Shown here: positions 24,270 through 36,136 of the stretch, piece after piece
How the letters are laid out: each line of letters opens with the position of its first letter
Position numbering within the stretch: position 1 is the first letter of the stretch
NCBI GenBank assembly: GCA_028023455.1
Contig: JAQFVV010006702.1
Location: forward strand, 372,001-436,000
Length of the DNA: 64,000 bases
Reading direction: 5' to 3'
Source: Epiperipatus broadwayi
Taxonomy: Eukaryota; Onychophora; Udeonychophora; Euonychophora; Peripatidae
Program-made: the position numbers and the translations under genes
Notes under the pieces: generated by a model
What the model was told of the DNA's origin: nothing
Databases searched by the model: none
What the model saw: only the letters and a program-made list of their open reading frames with translations

Positions 24270-25960
24270 CCAGTTAAGTTTTCAAGATTTAGAAATAAAA
24301 ATTGTGAATGTACAAACTTCATTATGGTGTAAAAGATTTTCATCAGTTAGTCTATATCTATGAGCTGTTTTAATTTTCATACATAAAAACAATTATTTGC
24401 ATATTACTTATTTCTAAAGTAGCATAGAATTTGCATGACATTTTTATCCCAAAATCTGTACAAAATAAAAATGTATTTTTAGAATCCCAACTTCTCTGTA
24501 ATTTTCTTTTAAAATTGAGTTGTTCTTCAGATTAATAAGTTCTATTTTTTTAAAAAAAAATCCTCTGAAAAGAGAAACTTTTTTTAAAAAAAATCACTGA
24601 AATACTTATTGAATTTGTCTTTAATCTTTTTAATTTTATCACATTTTGAGAATATATAATTTTGATTTTGAGTTTCACACTGTTAACACTTAGAAAAATA
24701 AGTTAGGATACCAGTTTTCAGGTAATTTTCCAACACAGTCAATATATGTGCAAAGCTTAGCATTGTATTGTATATATCTATTATTAATTTATTTATTCCT
24801 TATAACTTATTGTTAAGACTGTTTAAGTGGTCAGTAATACCAACTAAAAATGTCTAATCTTACATCCCAACTGGAGTTTTCAAAATTGATACATTTTGAC
24901 CTGTACTTTCAAGAAACAATATTAATTCTTTTATAAGCAAATAAAAGTTTAAAATTTTATGGCAAGTTAACTTAAAAAAAATTAGTATAATAAGAAAGTC
25001 CTTCAAGTTCAGACTCTAAGTCTTAAGAAACATTGCAAATTGTTTGTGATTGAGTCCCATAGATTGAATAATGTTAATGAACAGTGTAGTGTAATGATTT
25101 CAATTTGGTTTTATCCAAGTAAATATTGCATAACTTTTCTATCAATCTTGATATTATCCTTTTATTTTTATCTATCATTGTTTTAACATCAGTTGTCATA
25201 GCAATGAGGCTATTCAAAAAAAGTTTGAATTTATTTGAAGTGCTGCAAACCATATAAATAATATCTTCTCCAATTGTATTTCTGTGAATAAGACGATTGC
25301 CATAAAATTATCCATTATTTTCATACTTTTGTCACAACCACAAAATGACACAGTAACTTGTGTAATATCTTATACATCTGTCATTTTCCATTCACAAAAG
25401 CACAGGACTGCTGCAGATGCTTCTCATAGTTGATCTCTCAGATTGTTTATCATCTCATTTATTCTATCTGGATATTGTGTTTTTCAGTAAAGATATATCA
25501 CAAAACAACTACACTTTTTCAGGATAGATAAATTTAGCAGTCTTTATCATGTGTACTTGACTAATAAATAATTTTGTAGTGATTTTTAGTGTTTCTAATA
25601 GATAATTAATTTTATAATTAGCTCTGATTATTGATTTATAGCTTTCCATAAATTCTTTATGCATTGTTGCAGATGTTGAAATAAATTCTTCAAAGTTTTT
25701 GATTTTATTCTCTTAATTTATCTTTGAAGCATGAGTACTATTTCTTGTGATTTATATCAATGCCATTTAATACCATATATTCTAGCCAAACGAATTGCTT
25801 CAATGATATAACACACACTTTTAATTTTCATCTCTATGCAGAACTGATTCAATTCTCATCCCTCTTAAAAATTTTTTCTCTCTTCATTGACACTTGTTTC
25901 CATGTTTGTTTTAAAAGCAAAATTTTCTGGATAAAATAATATTGATTATAAAATGTATAT
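24270..25960 (-). pseudogene. hAT transposase remnant (GTF2IRD2/ZBED5-like)
   Basis: Minus-strand translation in shifting frames matches the order of this transposase group. Near the start is MIKTAKFIYPEKV...LFCDISLLKNT, corresponding to the 'FIK.C..AAE..CP.K..LF..ISLS..T' block. Next comes SLIAMTTDVKTMIDKNKRII, the 'TTDGAP.M.GKNKG' block around a catalytic Asp. Then KLKSLHYTVHQ ('HC..HQ'), a block containing LESTGQNV and FLVGITDHLNSLN, and finally RYRLTDENL, the end of the hATC dimerisation region. Many stops and shifts make it inactive. The family normally encodes a DDE-type transposase with an N-terminal BED finger, and I do not see the finger. Confidence 0.7.
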
Positions 25961-26307
25961 AAATTTAAATATTTGATTAGAAAATAAACTTTAATTACTT
26001 ACATTTTTCCAAAATATTTTTTATATTAATCAATAAAAATGGGTTATAATCAATGTACTGGTAACACAACAGTTGCACTAATGAAAAAAAGCATTTTGAA
26101 TGTTCCTTTTATATTATTATTCATTGAAAGCATATATCTATTAAAACCTGCATCAAAATGATTATTTTCTATGTAACCACATTATTATTGTGATGAAATT
26201 TTAGTGCATATAAAGTTTATCCTTCAACTAAACTTTTATACAATAAGTTATCGCAGACTTCCAAAATACACACTATAAGTTATCAGTTTGATATCCTTTC
26301 TACACAC

Positions 26308-27072
26308 ACATATATCATGTAAGCAATTTATTTTGCCTTTTCATCTAATTCTAAAAAATACAATATCTTAAAAAATCATTCAGCATTGGCTTACCCTCCA
26401 CATACATATTATGCAATTTGTGATTATATTCATAGTGGTAAAAATTTTGCAAAATGCCAATTCATAAATTGTATAATATTACTTAATTTTATTTTTGATC
26501 ATAATACACTTTTAGTTTTACTTTTTAAATCAATTGCATTTAATATTAAAACCAACACCCTTAAATGTAACATTGCTTGCTAATTTGCTATCTATGCCTA
26601 AGAATATTCACTACAAATACCACCTAAAAGGTCTTTACATTTATTATATATATTTTGTCTCTATGATAAAAGAGATATATCTTTCAATTTGTCATAAGTT
26701 CAGACATTCATCCTATATAAAAATATACTCCTATTGCCAAGTAAATATTCAGTATTAAATTAGTTTCTATACTATTTCACTATTTAATTAATACTTTTTA
26801 CACTTATTTTTTCTAACTTTCAAATTTTATTAACTAATCCAACATTTCAATTATTCAACAAATTTTTACAAAGACATAAAAAATATACATTGTTATTAAT
26901 AAAATGTAACATAATATTTAATTGTACATAAATTCAATCCTCTTATATTTTCATATCTATAAATAGAATGTACATTATGTAAAACCCCTCCATGTACATT
27001 CACTTATAAATATAAAAGATTAATTATTACAGTTTAAACATACAAATATATAAAATATATAAACTAATTATA
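26308..27072. other. AT-rich DNA without recognisable gene
   Basis: Two short overlapping open frames near 26386-26758 have no recognisable family and look like chance frames. Confidence 0.4.
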
Positions 27073-27384
27073 ATCTAAATTAGGGTTTCCAAAAGTGGGC
27101 AGTACTAGCCCTCAGTTGGCAGTGAAGACTTCTAGGAGGGTGATAGTTGATTCAGAAGCATTTGGGGTGTTCAAGTGGTCTAGCCTTTTTTCCAGATACA
27201 CTGATCATCAGCTTTAACTTGCTCTCAAACCACTAATTTTTACATTGTTTTGCCAATTTTGTGATTATTTTATAAGTTGTTTATATGCAACAATATATAA
27301 AAAAGGGGGATAGTCAAAATAATTGTAAATGTTTTGCACATTTTTGATGGACTTTTTTTTCTCTATTAACAAGTTAAAAGTCAA

Positions 27385-27488
27385 GCATTGATGGTCAAGA
27401 GGTCAGTGAAAGGTGCTTTACAAGAGATTGTCCTGGGTTAGCGAGTTCACTTCCCGACTGATGCTATGACACATGAGAAAAAAAAAAG
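27385..27488 (+). mobile_element. tRNA-derived SINE, copy 5 (family A)
   Basis: The head GCATTGATGGTCAAGAGGTC, the B-box region GCGAGTTCACTTCCCGACTG and the tail ATGCTATGACACATGAG plus A-run are present on the plus strand. It lies inside the left part of the 27.1-kb hAT-like element. No clear target duplication is visible. Confidence 0.85.
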
Positions 27489-28518
27489 GAATGCAGGTTA
27501 TTATTGCATGGTTAATTTTAAATTTTACTAATAGATAGAAGTGGTCATTCTGTGCATTATATTTTTTTTTAAAAAAATTAAGTAATTTAAGGTCAATATC
27601 AGCTGAGAGAATCTAAAAATTTGTCATATCTCAGATTTGTTTTTTTGTTTTGAATCTTTTGTCAAGATGGAAAAAGCTATTTCCATTGTATTAAAATTAG
27701 AAACTATATGTAAAATAGAACTCCTTGGGGAATTAAAAGAGTCCGAGTGGAAAATGAAAGAAGTGAAAGATAAAAAGGTGTAAAAAGCTATATCAATTGT
27801 GTTATGGTCAATTATCCAAGAAATTGGGGATAACAGCTGTAATAGTGAAAGAGGGGTACTCAATTTGTATTGCTATAGGTGTTCTATAAAAGGTTTTCAG
27901 CAGGTGATTGGGGGCAGTCTCTTCTGAATTCATTGTTTTCCTTGCTATGTTTTGTTTGCTAAGTGGTTAAGGGTTTGCTGAACTAAGAGAACTATTCTTG
28001 TTGTAAAGCAGTGGTGAACTTTATGAAGAAAGGTAGAGCTGAGCCTAGCTTCAAATTATAGTCTGTCCAGAATTGCATGATTGATTGACTCTTGGTTGGC
28101 TGCTGTCATTATTATAAAGATTTCTAGAAAAAGTTGAGAAATATAAAAATGCCTAAATTTTATCATTAAAATGCTAATGTAGTAAACTCCCAATGTTAGT
28201 GCACCAGCCAGGCTCCTACACTGTTGTAATGTAACTACAGATGCTAACTAATGATGATGAACACCTTAATGTCTATGTTTTGCTGCGAAAAAGGGAAGTC
28301 CTCACCTCCTTGTTGTCATGGTTAATGGAAAAAAACCAGAAGGAAAACAGATGATATATATTTTATCATTATGTGTTGTTGCTATAAATTTTATTGTATT
28401 TTTTTTATTATTATTTGTACTTTTTTTTGTTTCTCTATGAATTATTATTTGATTTTCCTACTTCAAAACAGTTCTACCAAATTAATTTCTGGATTGCTTG
28501 TGTGTATGCCGAAGCATA

Positions 28519-28527
<9 letters not shown>

Positions 28528-28561
<34 letters not shown>
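28528..28561. repeat. (TA)n microsatellite, target of the LTR element
   Basis: An uninterrupted TA run ends exactly at the left LTR boundary. The run resumes as ATATAT at 39418, so the retrotransposon inserted into this microsatellite. Confidence 0.9.
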
Positions 28562-28564
<3 letters not shown>

Positions 28565-31500
28565 AACCTAATTAAATGAGTTCAAAAGATATTATTACCA
28601 TATCTGAGTCCAAAATATATATATAAGAATTATAAACAAATTATTATTAATAAGTATTATAACTCAGGTATATGGAAATCACGTGAAGTGAGTACACTAG
28701 TAATTCAATAAAATATAACTCAGGTATACAGGCAGTAGATCTTATCCACTTTCATTTCTTGGTTTGATGTTAAGTGCATGTTTAAACAAATACTAAGTGA
28801 ATATGGTCTAGCAGGGCGCCACTAGATTATCTGAATCTAGACACGGTTATATCTAATAACCTTTTACATGTACCGGGTTTGAATCCCTTTTTGGTACTTT
28901 ATTTCTAATAAAAATGAGAGATTTTGCTTTTTGAGCCATATCACTATAAGCACTAATATTTAGGTAAAAGTAAAACATCTTTAAACCAAAGTGGAGTATA
29001 TTAGACATAAATCATTTCTCAGATCTTAACATAACAAATGTGTTTCAATATTTTTATAAGTTTACTAGCTCAGATTATATATAACTAATTTAGGATGGCA
29101 ATTCACTCATCCTTGCATGAAATAGATGATGGGATGTGGTTATAATAATACTAAGAAATCACTAAATATTATAAAATCAATATTTATTTATGGCCTTTAA
29201 ACAGTTAAACAGCTCATTAATTAAAACGTTGATGACGATGATGATGATGATAATAATAACGATAATGACAAGGGTTTCAACTACAGCTCTAGGACTAAGC
29301 CTAAACATAAAACTAATTTTTATAAAGAAATTCATAATTATTGCTTAATTTTAGCATATTTACTTATATCTTAAATAACTAATATTCAACCATTGATGAT
29401 GATGAATAATCACACTTAACAAAGACTACACTTAATGAAATATATACGCCTCGTTTAATAAAACAAACTAATATTTATTACTACATTTCTAACATATACA
29501 TAAAAATTTCTAGATAAATATGAAAATTGACATGAATAATAATAATAATAATTGATTATATAACAATCCTCAGATTAATTTTAAGTTCTTCCCCCTTTCC
29601 CTTCAAATGTATTTTGTATTAAGTTGGACGTCACATTGACCATGATTTTCACTCCATGAGAAAAGTATTTCAAGAAAAAAAATATTATCTGCTCATTAGC
29701 ACACATACTTTAAAAATCTAACATGTAAATAGAATGTAAAAAAAAAATGTTAGTAGAATTGAAAGAGCAAGTTTTAGAAAAGAGTTTTAAATCATTATCT
29801 CCTCCCCCTCTCTTCTACCTCTGAAATGCTATACTTAACTTGAAACAAAATAATCTAATATTCTAATACTACTCATTATTTCACATTCACTCGCAATTAT
29901 ACACATATAAAAATATCATTATGTATGTGCGTGTTTTATCCCATGATAACAAAATATTATTTAAAACCAAAATAATAATAATATATTAGTTAAAACTAAA
30001 ATCATAATACCATAAAAAAAATTGTTTTACACATTAATATTTTTCATAACTGTAAAATTAATAAACAAATAATTTTCATACATTCAAGATAATTTATGAA
30101 GCTCAAAGTTATTATTAGTAAGACATTCTTGTTTTTAATCGATCTGAATAGTCTTTAAAAGTTCTTTAAATAAAATATACCACTTTATTGCTAAAATGTT
30201 TATTAAGACTGATATCATAAAGAAAATAGATATAAAAAGTCATATTACCGATCTTTTGTTTGTGGCGAATTTCCAAGGGTTCAAACTTGTCTTGTATAAT
30301 GTCTATATTTCTGCAGCTACCATTTCCGTTTTACTGGGAACAATCTCTTTCTTGAGGTGTATAACTATTTGATGATGATGACTCTATTGAGGTTATTTGC
30401 TTTAGTGGACAATTTGGAAATCATTATATTAATTTTTCTTCTCTTCCTGTCAAGCATGATTCTTTTAGTGGATGAAATACAGCAGTTGTTTTCACATTTA
30501 TAAATTTTCTTGAGTTTAAAATCAGTTGTTGGAACAATTAATTGGACTTGATGATTAATATTTATCAGTAGATTAATTCATCTTCTTTGAATGCAGGTGA
30601 ATGCTTTCTTCCTTCTATTAAAAACATCTTATTTCTCTGGTCAGTTGAAAGGTGTAGAATATTATTTTAGACACAACATCTTTTCTTTCCTATGTGATGT
30701 GCAGCTTCCTCCAGATGGTCAGCAAAAAATGGGACATACATATAATTTTTCTAGCCAGCCATTTCTTATATTTTCAACATTCAATTTGATAGTTTAATAA
30801 TCTGAATCAATCACAATAATCAATAATAATTCAAGACAGCTTTTTATATCCAATTTTTAGCTAACTTAACCAATCAGAGATAGCATCACTTGCTATTTTT
30901 GGACAAATTTGTTTTAATTAGATCTCTAATTTATTTTCAACTAAATTATTTTTCAACTGAAAAGTTTAATCCTTTTTCCAGACACTTTTGTTTAAAAAAA
31001 AATAGACTCAATCCTTATTTCCTTTCTTTTCTTTTTTTTTTTTAACATCCAGGTAACATTTCAAATCTTTGAGCTTCCTTCTTTAGATCTTGAGATAAGA
31101 CAATTTCAAAATTAGAGTTCTCACCCATTATAAGCTCCCAAAGTGAAAAACAATTATTTACAAAAAAAAAATTGCTACAAAGATCGATATCTGATTAAAC
31201 AGATTTCCTCTTTTAACAAAAAATTGTACAAAAAAAAATAATTTGACAGATTTAATCCTTCCTTTTCTTTCAATATTTAGTAAATGTAAATTTCTGTATG
31301 TAATGTACACACATCCTTCATTCTTTCAAATCATTCATAAACTAACATTAAATAATATAATTGCTAGCTTAGTAATTATAACCCAATTATTTAATTAAAT
31401 CTGTAACTTTTAAATCCCAATTATAATTAAAGAAAAGCAAAATAGAAGTATAGAATAAGATATTAGAATTGATCAAGCATAGGTTAGTTTTAAAGAAAGT

Positions 31501-31841
31501 TAAAATGTTGAATATTTGAAATATAAAACAATTAAATAGCTTACACATACATTGCCTATACGTATGCATTATAACTTTGCTTTTTAACAGAAAATTTAAA
31601 TATTAAATAGTTTAAATGTGTGTATTACCTTTCTATCAACACACAAACAAATAAAGCATATAATTGTTGACCCACTCTCTTTCTGTTTAAAGCTTTTAAA
31701 ATTTTGATCTGGTAGGGTTTGAACTTGGATGCCCTACAGCTTCTTTTATGGTTATATAAAAATGTGATGATGATTTTTGGTTTACCTTTTCTACATGCAC
31801 ATTACTATAAATTTATCTAGTGACTAAATTGTAATGGCACA
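28562..31841 (-). repeat. 3' LTR (left copy, 3280 bp)
   Basis: It aligns along its whole length with 36137-39417, with scattered substitutions and small indels in A-runs and a GAT/AAT tract near 29228-29265. Both LTRs contain a short frame (MQVNAFFLLLKTSYF...), which ends differently in each because of one A insertion or deletion, so it is unlikely to be coding. The length is far above the usual few hundred bases for animal LTRs. Confidence 0.92.
28805..28895 (+). other. tRNA-like fold inside the LTR
   Basis: A B-box-like GGGTTTGAATCCC is preceded by a possible anticodon-type hairpin (CTAGATT-ATCTG-AATCTAG) and a possible variable arm (GGTTA-TATCTAA-TAACC), as in Leu/Ser tRNAs. The acceptor stem is not convincing. 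It lies on the strand opposite to the element's transcription. The same sequence recurs at 36379-36471. Confidence 0.4.
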
Positions 31842-31856
31842 ACTTTCTCCCCCTTC
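31842..31856 (-). promoter_or_regulatory. polypurine tract
   Basis: On the minus strand GAAGGGGGAGAAAGT directly precedes the 3' LTR start TGTGCC. This is the plus-strand primer site of LTR elements and fixes the orientation. Confidence 0.88.
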
Positions 31857-32026
31857 GGATAAAATCATCAGCACTTTTGTTTTAACTATATTTAATAAAA
31901 AAATCCTAACTAATAAATACACTAATAATAATAAACACTAATAATATAAAAAAAAAAATTAACTACTGGTAAATATATTTTTCATTAGAAAACCTAAAAG
32001 TAATTTATTTGGAGATCTTTGCCAGG

Positions 32027-32155
32027 CTATTCTGCTGAAGTATAAGGGATCAAACTCCTAGCATTATAGGTTCCCTTATTCCCATCAAGAGCAGCAAGCA
32101 TAAAGGCATTCTCTCCTATTTTCTTGGTAATTTGGAATGGCTTTTTCTTTTCAAA
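32027..32155 (-). pseudogene. integrase C-terminal (GPY/F-like) remnant
   Basis: In a frame just after the gag-like frame's stop, about 40 codons read KKKPFQITKKIGENAFML... and end NARSLIPYTSAE before a TAG. This resembles the C-terminal module of Ty3/gypsy-type integrases (GPF.I..IG..AY.L ... .LKPY). It is followed by the 3' non-coding region and polypurine tract, which is where the end of pol belongs. If right, the element once had a gypsy-type pol that was deleted. The match is short, so this is an inference. Confidence 0.5.
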
Positions 32156-34807
32156 TCATATTGTGGTCTGCATAAAATTGCACATGTACATCCAGTCCCT
32201 TTTTAATATTTCCATTTTTCATCTTGACTGGATATTTATAAAACATATCCGGAGGATTTATTTTATATAACCTCCTATTACAAACTCCATTTAGAAATAT
32301 GGACTCTTGGTACCATACGTAATATGCCTTGAAGTTTTTCAGAGAGATTGACTCTCTATACCATACATACTTTATTTTTAAACTTTCCAGAAAGATTGAC
32401 TCTCTGTACCATATATAATTCATCCTTAAATCTTCCAGAGAGGTTGATTCTCTGGGCCACGTATAATTTATTTTTAAATTTTCTAGAAAGGTTGACTCTT
32501 TGTACCATATATAAGGCACATTTAAATTTTCCAGAGCATTTACATTTTTCAGAGAGATAGATTCTCTGTCCCATATATAATGGACATTTAAACTCTTCAG
32601 AGAGATTGACTCTCTGTACCAGATATAATTCATTACATCTTCCAGAGAGGTTGATTCTCTGTGCCATGTATAATTTATTTTTAAACTCTCTAAAAAGGTT
32701 GACTCTTTGTACCAAATATAAGGCACACTTAAATTTTCCAGAGCATTTAAATTTTTCAGAGAGATAGATTCTCTGTACCATATATAATGGACATTTAAAC
32801 TCTTCAGAGAGATTGACTCTCTGTACCAGATATAATTCATTACATCTTCCAGAGAGGTTGATTCTCTGTGCCATGTATAATTTATTTTTAAACTCTCTAA
32901 AAAGGTTGACTCTTTGTACCAAATATAAGGCACACTTAAATTTAACAGAGCATTTAAATTTTTCAGAGAGATTGATTCTCTGTCTGATACACACTGGACA
33001 TTTACATTTTTCAGAGAGATTGCCTCTCTGTACCAGATATAACTTATTTTTGACTTTTCCAGAGCAGTTGAATTTTTCAGAGAGATTTGGACATTTACAT
33101 TTTTCAGAGAGATTGCCTCTCTATACCATATATAAGGTATCTCCAATCTATTTAAGAAGACAGATTTTTGAAACCACACATGCTGGTTTGTTACTAGATT
33201 GAGAACTACAGACTGTTGAAACTTTTGCTCTCTTTCTAAAATAACTGGTTTCATCTCCCTTATTGCCTCTCTTAAATCAATCATCTTATCGGATGCATGA
33301 AGTTTTTCCTCCAACTCTCTTTTCCTTCTTTTCACTTCATGATCTATCCCAATCTGCTCTTTGGTCATCATCTCATTTACTTTCTTTACTGGGAGATTTG
33401 GTATTATGGCTACTATCGGCCTTTCTACTTCTTTTTCACCTTGTGGATTTTTAACTAAAGTAGGCATCCTTTTCTCTGACTGACTCTGTTCTGAGCTATC
33501 CCTACAGTCATCTGGACTGATGCTACCATCATTCTGCCCTGAATTTAGGTTTGACTGATCCTGCAGCCCTACATTAATACGATCTTTTAATTCCCCTATT
33601 TTCTGGTAGAGATCATCCATCTTGGGGTTCATGTATTCCACAACATAGGCCTTCTGGTTCTCCTCAACCTTTTCCAACATAACACCCAATTCATGTTGAT
33701 TCATTCTGGGTCCCTCTTCTAAAGAACTGGACTTGTCCCTTTTCACTATCTCCTCCCTAAAGCTATCCATTTGTTTCCCCAATTCTTTCCTAAGATTTTG
33801 GTCAATTTGTACACACTCATTGGCCATGCTTCCCTTAACTTCTCGTATTTCCTTTTCTAAGCCACTAAACCTATTTTTCATAGTGATGGTTTGATCTACA
33901 CAGCTCAAGGTGGCTTCCTTATATGAGTCCACTTTGGCTACCACCTCCTCTAATCTAATATTAATTCCTGCAGAGGTTATTTCGGCATTCTTTTCTATGC
34001 ATTCTGATATGGATTGGGAGACCAAACCATGGACCTCATTCCTAACTAACTCAATCTCTCTCTTATTTTCTTCGATAGACTGCTCCATTTGAGCCTTTAA
34101 TGACTGCAGTCCCTGACAACCCTCTTGTTTGGTGACTTCCATAGATCTACACACTCCTTCTATCCTCTCCTCTAAGGATGCAAATCTATTTTTACACTCT
34201 ATATTGGATTTTTCAATCCTAGTTTCCAAAGCTATGATCATTTGGTTGTTATTGTCAATAGAGTTCTCTAGATTTACCCTTAAACCTTCTATACTTTTCT
34301 CCACAGATTGACCTATCTTTTGTTCTAGATTTTCCATCCTTTGCTTACTATCTTCTCTTAGACTTTCTATATTTTGCTTACTATCTTTTCTTAGACTTTC
34401 TATATTTTTCTCCATCTTTTGTTCTAGATTTACCATCCCTTGCTTACTATCTTCTCTTAGACTTTCTATATTTTTTTCTCCATCTTTTGTTCTAGATTTA
34501 CCATCCCTTGCTTACTATCTTCTCTTATACTTCTGAGCATCTGCATTATCATGTCCATGTCTGATGGTGCCATCTTTGCTATCTGAGCCTGGCCCACTTC
34601 TGGCTCCTCATCTACCATTTCTATACTTGAGGCCTTATTATTGCTACTGACTTTAGAGGCATTTTCCTCTATTTCCTCTTTTTCCTTTTGTGTTTTTAAG
34701 AAAACCTCCCCATCCTCTTCTTCACGATAAAAATGATCACTGATTCCTGGTATTGGGACACCTTCCTCTTCCATAACCTCTTCCATACTATAATTTAGTT
34801 CACTCAT
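32151..34807 (-). CDS. gag-like coiled-coil protein of the LTR element (frameshifted)
   Basis: Two frames, 34807-34466 (113 aa) and 34436-32151 (761 aa), read through the same protein. They are separated by a longer T-run (A-run in coding sense) near 34472, where the neighbouring repeat copy has a shorter run. The N-terminus is acidic (MEEVMEEEG, REEEDGEVF). Tandem copies of ESLREDSKQ / NLEQKMEK follow, then about 250 residues rich in E, K, Q and M with heptad-like spacing, so a long coiled coil suited to self-assembly. From about residue 430 of the long frame the sequence becomes 16-residue repeats such as IWYRESISLKNLN. I see no CCHC knuckle. Its position behind the primer-binding site supports a gag role. 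No identified homologue. Confidence 0.65.
32285..33150 (-). repeat. 48-bp tandem array with internal hairpins
   Basis: Units of about 48 bp (and shorter variants) repeat within the gag-like frame. Most contain an inverted repeat such as CAGAGAG-ATTGA-CTCTCTG. Because 48 is a multiple of 3, a second frame (212 aa, 32994-32356) is also open and reads LYLVQRVNLSEEFKC-type units. A two-unit block (about 32520-32720 versus 32710-32930) is itself duplicated. Confidence 0.88.
34340..34530 (-). repeat. tandem repeats at the start of the coiled coil
   Basis: Repeated blocks TTTGTTCTAGATTTACCATC, CCTTGCTTACTATCTTCTCT and TAGACTTTCTATATTTT encode the reiterated EDSKQ...LEQKMEK segments. One copy's longer T-run causes the frameshift. 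Confidence 0.85.
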
Positions 34808-35261
34808 GTTATAAAACTATATATATCCCATCTGTACTTCCCTGACCATCAAAAATCCACACATCTTCTCCCTGTCTGACACCTATTCTGACCAACTGAC
34901 TGATTTGATTTTCACCTTATTATGCATTACAAATACAACAAAAAAAAATTTTAATATCCTTATTTAATGAACTACACAACAATAATCTATATAGTGCATG
35001 TCTGTCTGTAATAGCCCAAATTATACATTCATCCATTCTCCCAGAAATCCGACAGATATTGACAGTCCACAGAATGACTAGCAGTTCACAATCTTGAGAT
35101 AAATAAAAGAATTTAGTCACAGCACTATAATCACACAATGCATCACGAGCACTCAGAAGATCATCCCAATTCGATCACTATTAACTACCACAACCCTTGA
35201 TTGAATGAAACAAACTCTGTTGCAATAAAAGAAGTATTTTAAGTCTTAGGGGCTAAAGTAG

Positions 35262-35560
35262 ATAAACTATGCCTTGCTCTCTCTCTTGGAGTCTTATGTG
35301 GCAAGTATCAAGGAATGCCCTGCTTATTATAGATTACTGAAAACTAAGCCTTGCTCTCTGTCTTGGAGACTTATAGGCTGACATCATGGCAGGACTACTG
35401 TTAACTGCTTCATGATAAAATAAGAATAACATATAAACTTGATTGGAAAACTATGCCGTGCTCTCTCTCTTGGAGACTTATAGGCTGGTATCATGGCAGG
35501 TCTGCTGTTAACTGCTTCATGATAAAATAAAGATAACATATAAATTGGGTTGGAGCAGTG
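35262..35560 (-). repeat. leader tandem repeats of the LTR element
   Basis: Three imperfect units share TGCCTTGCTCTCTCTCTTGG, AGACTTATAGGCTG and TTAACTGCTTCATGATAAAA. They lie between the primer-binding site and the gag-like start. The leader is about 1.3 kb long. Confidence 0.8.
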
Positions 35561-36117
35561 AATGGGTTTGATCATTCATAAGTTACACGAAATACACAGC
35601 ATTCTCAAGGCAATGACAAAACTCTCCACTCATCATCAAAACTGCAATCTAACCAACCAAACTCCAACGATCAACCATCCAATCAAACCTCTAAAATCAT
35701 AGACTTTTTACAAAATGAACTCCCCAAACACACATGAGACTACTATTCCATAATTCATCACTATTACTATGCCTATCCTATCTGGCAATAAATCATTTTA
35801 ATGTTCCAAAAAAAAATTCTATTATTTATTTCACCCTTTGTCTTAAGTTGTGATATTCATCTCTATTTTCAAAATTGATAAAACAAAACCAAGCTGTTTT
35901 ATGGCTGTACCCATTTTATCATCATCAATGAATAATTAAATCATATTAAACATCATCATCTAAAATAAGACTGTTTGGCCAAGAAAATTTTGTAAGACAA
36001 AAAAAAAAATTTTACTGAAAAAAAAAAAATTTTACTAAAAAAAATTTCTCTATTTTTAACCACACATCTCCCATCATTCTATAGACTCTCTTTTTCAGGT
36101 ATATGGTAAAATATCAG

Positions 36118-36135
36118 GCCCCAGTTGGGTGTCCA
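36118..36135 (-). promoter_or_regulatory. primer-binding site
   Basis: On the minus strand TGGACACCCAACTGGGGC starts one base after the 5' LTR end (...GTTACA). It begins with TGG, complementary to a tRNA CCA end, and resembles lysine-tRNA primer sites (TGGCGCCCAACGTGGGGC). The exact primer tRNA is inferred. Confidence 0.8.
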
Positions 36136-36136
36136 T

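Larger units (their letters stand above)
23795..26299 (-). mobile_element. decayed hAT transposon (Charlie8/GTF2IRD2-type), about 2.5 kb
   Basis: The left terminus reads CAGGAATGTCAAACTCATTT, close to the CAGGGGTGTCAAACTCATTT ends of this hAT group. A degenerate matching right end, CAGTTTGATATCCTTT, ends near 26299. Flanking 8-mers CTATATAC (23787-23794) and CTACACAC (26300-26307) agree at 6 of 8 positions, as expected of an old 8-bp duplication. Between them lies a broken transposase on the minus strand. A family-A SINE (23871) is inserted in the 3' part. The left end is clear and the right end is tentative. Confidence 0.65.

Noticed and set aside
30591-30797. Short frame in the left LTR, repeated at 38172
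   Set aside because: The two LTR copies end differently because of a single-base indel, and the sequence resembles no known protein.
32356-32994. 212-codon frame overlapping the gag-like gene
   Set aside because: It is the alternate frame of the 48-bp repeats, kept open because the unit is a multiple of three. No independent start context or domain is seen.
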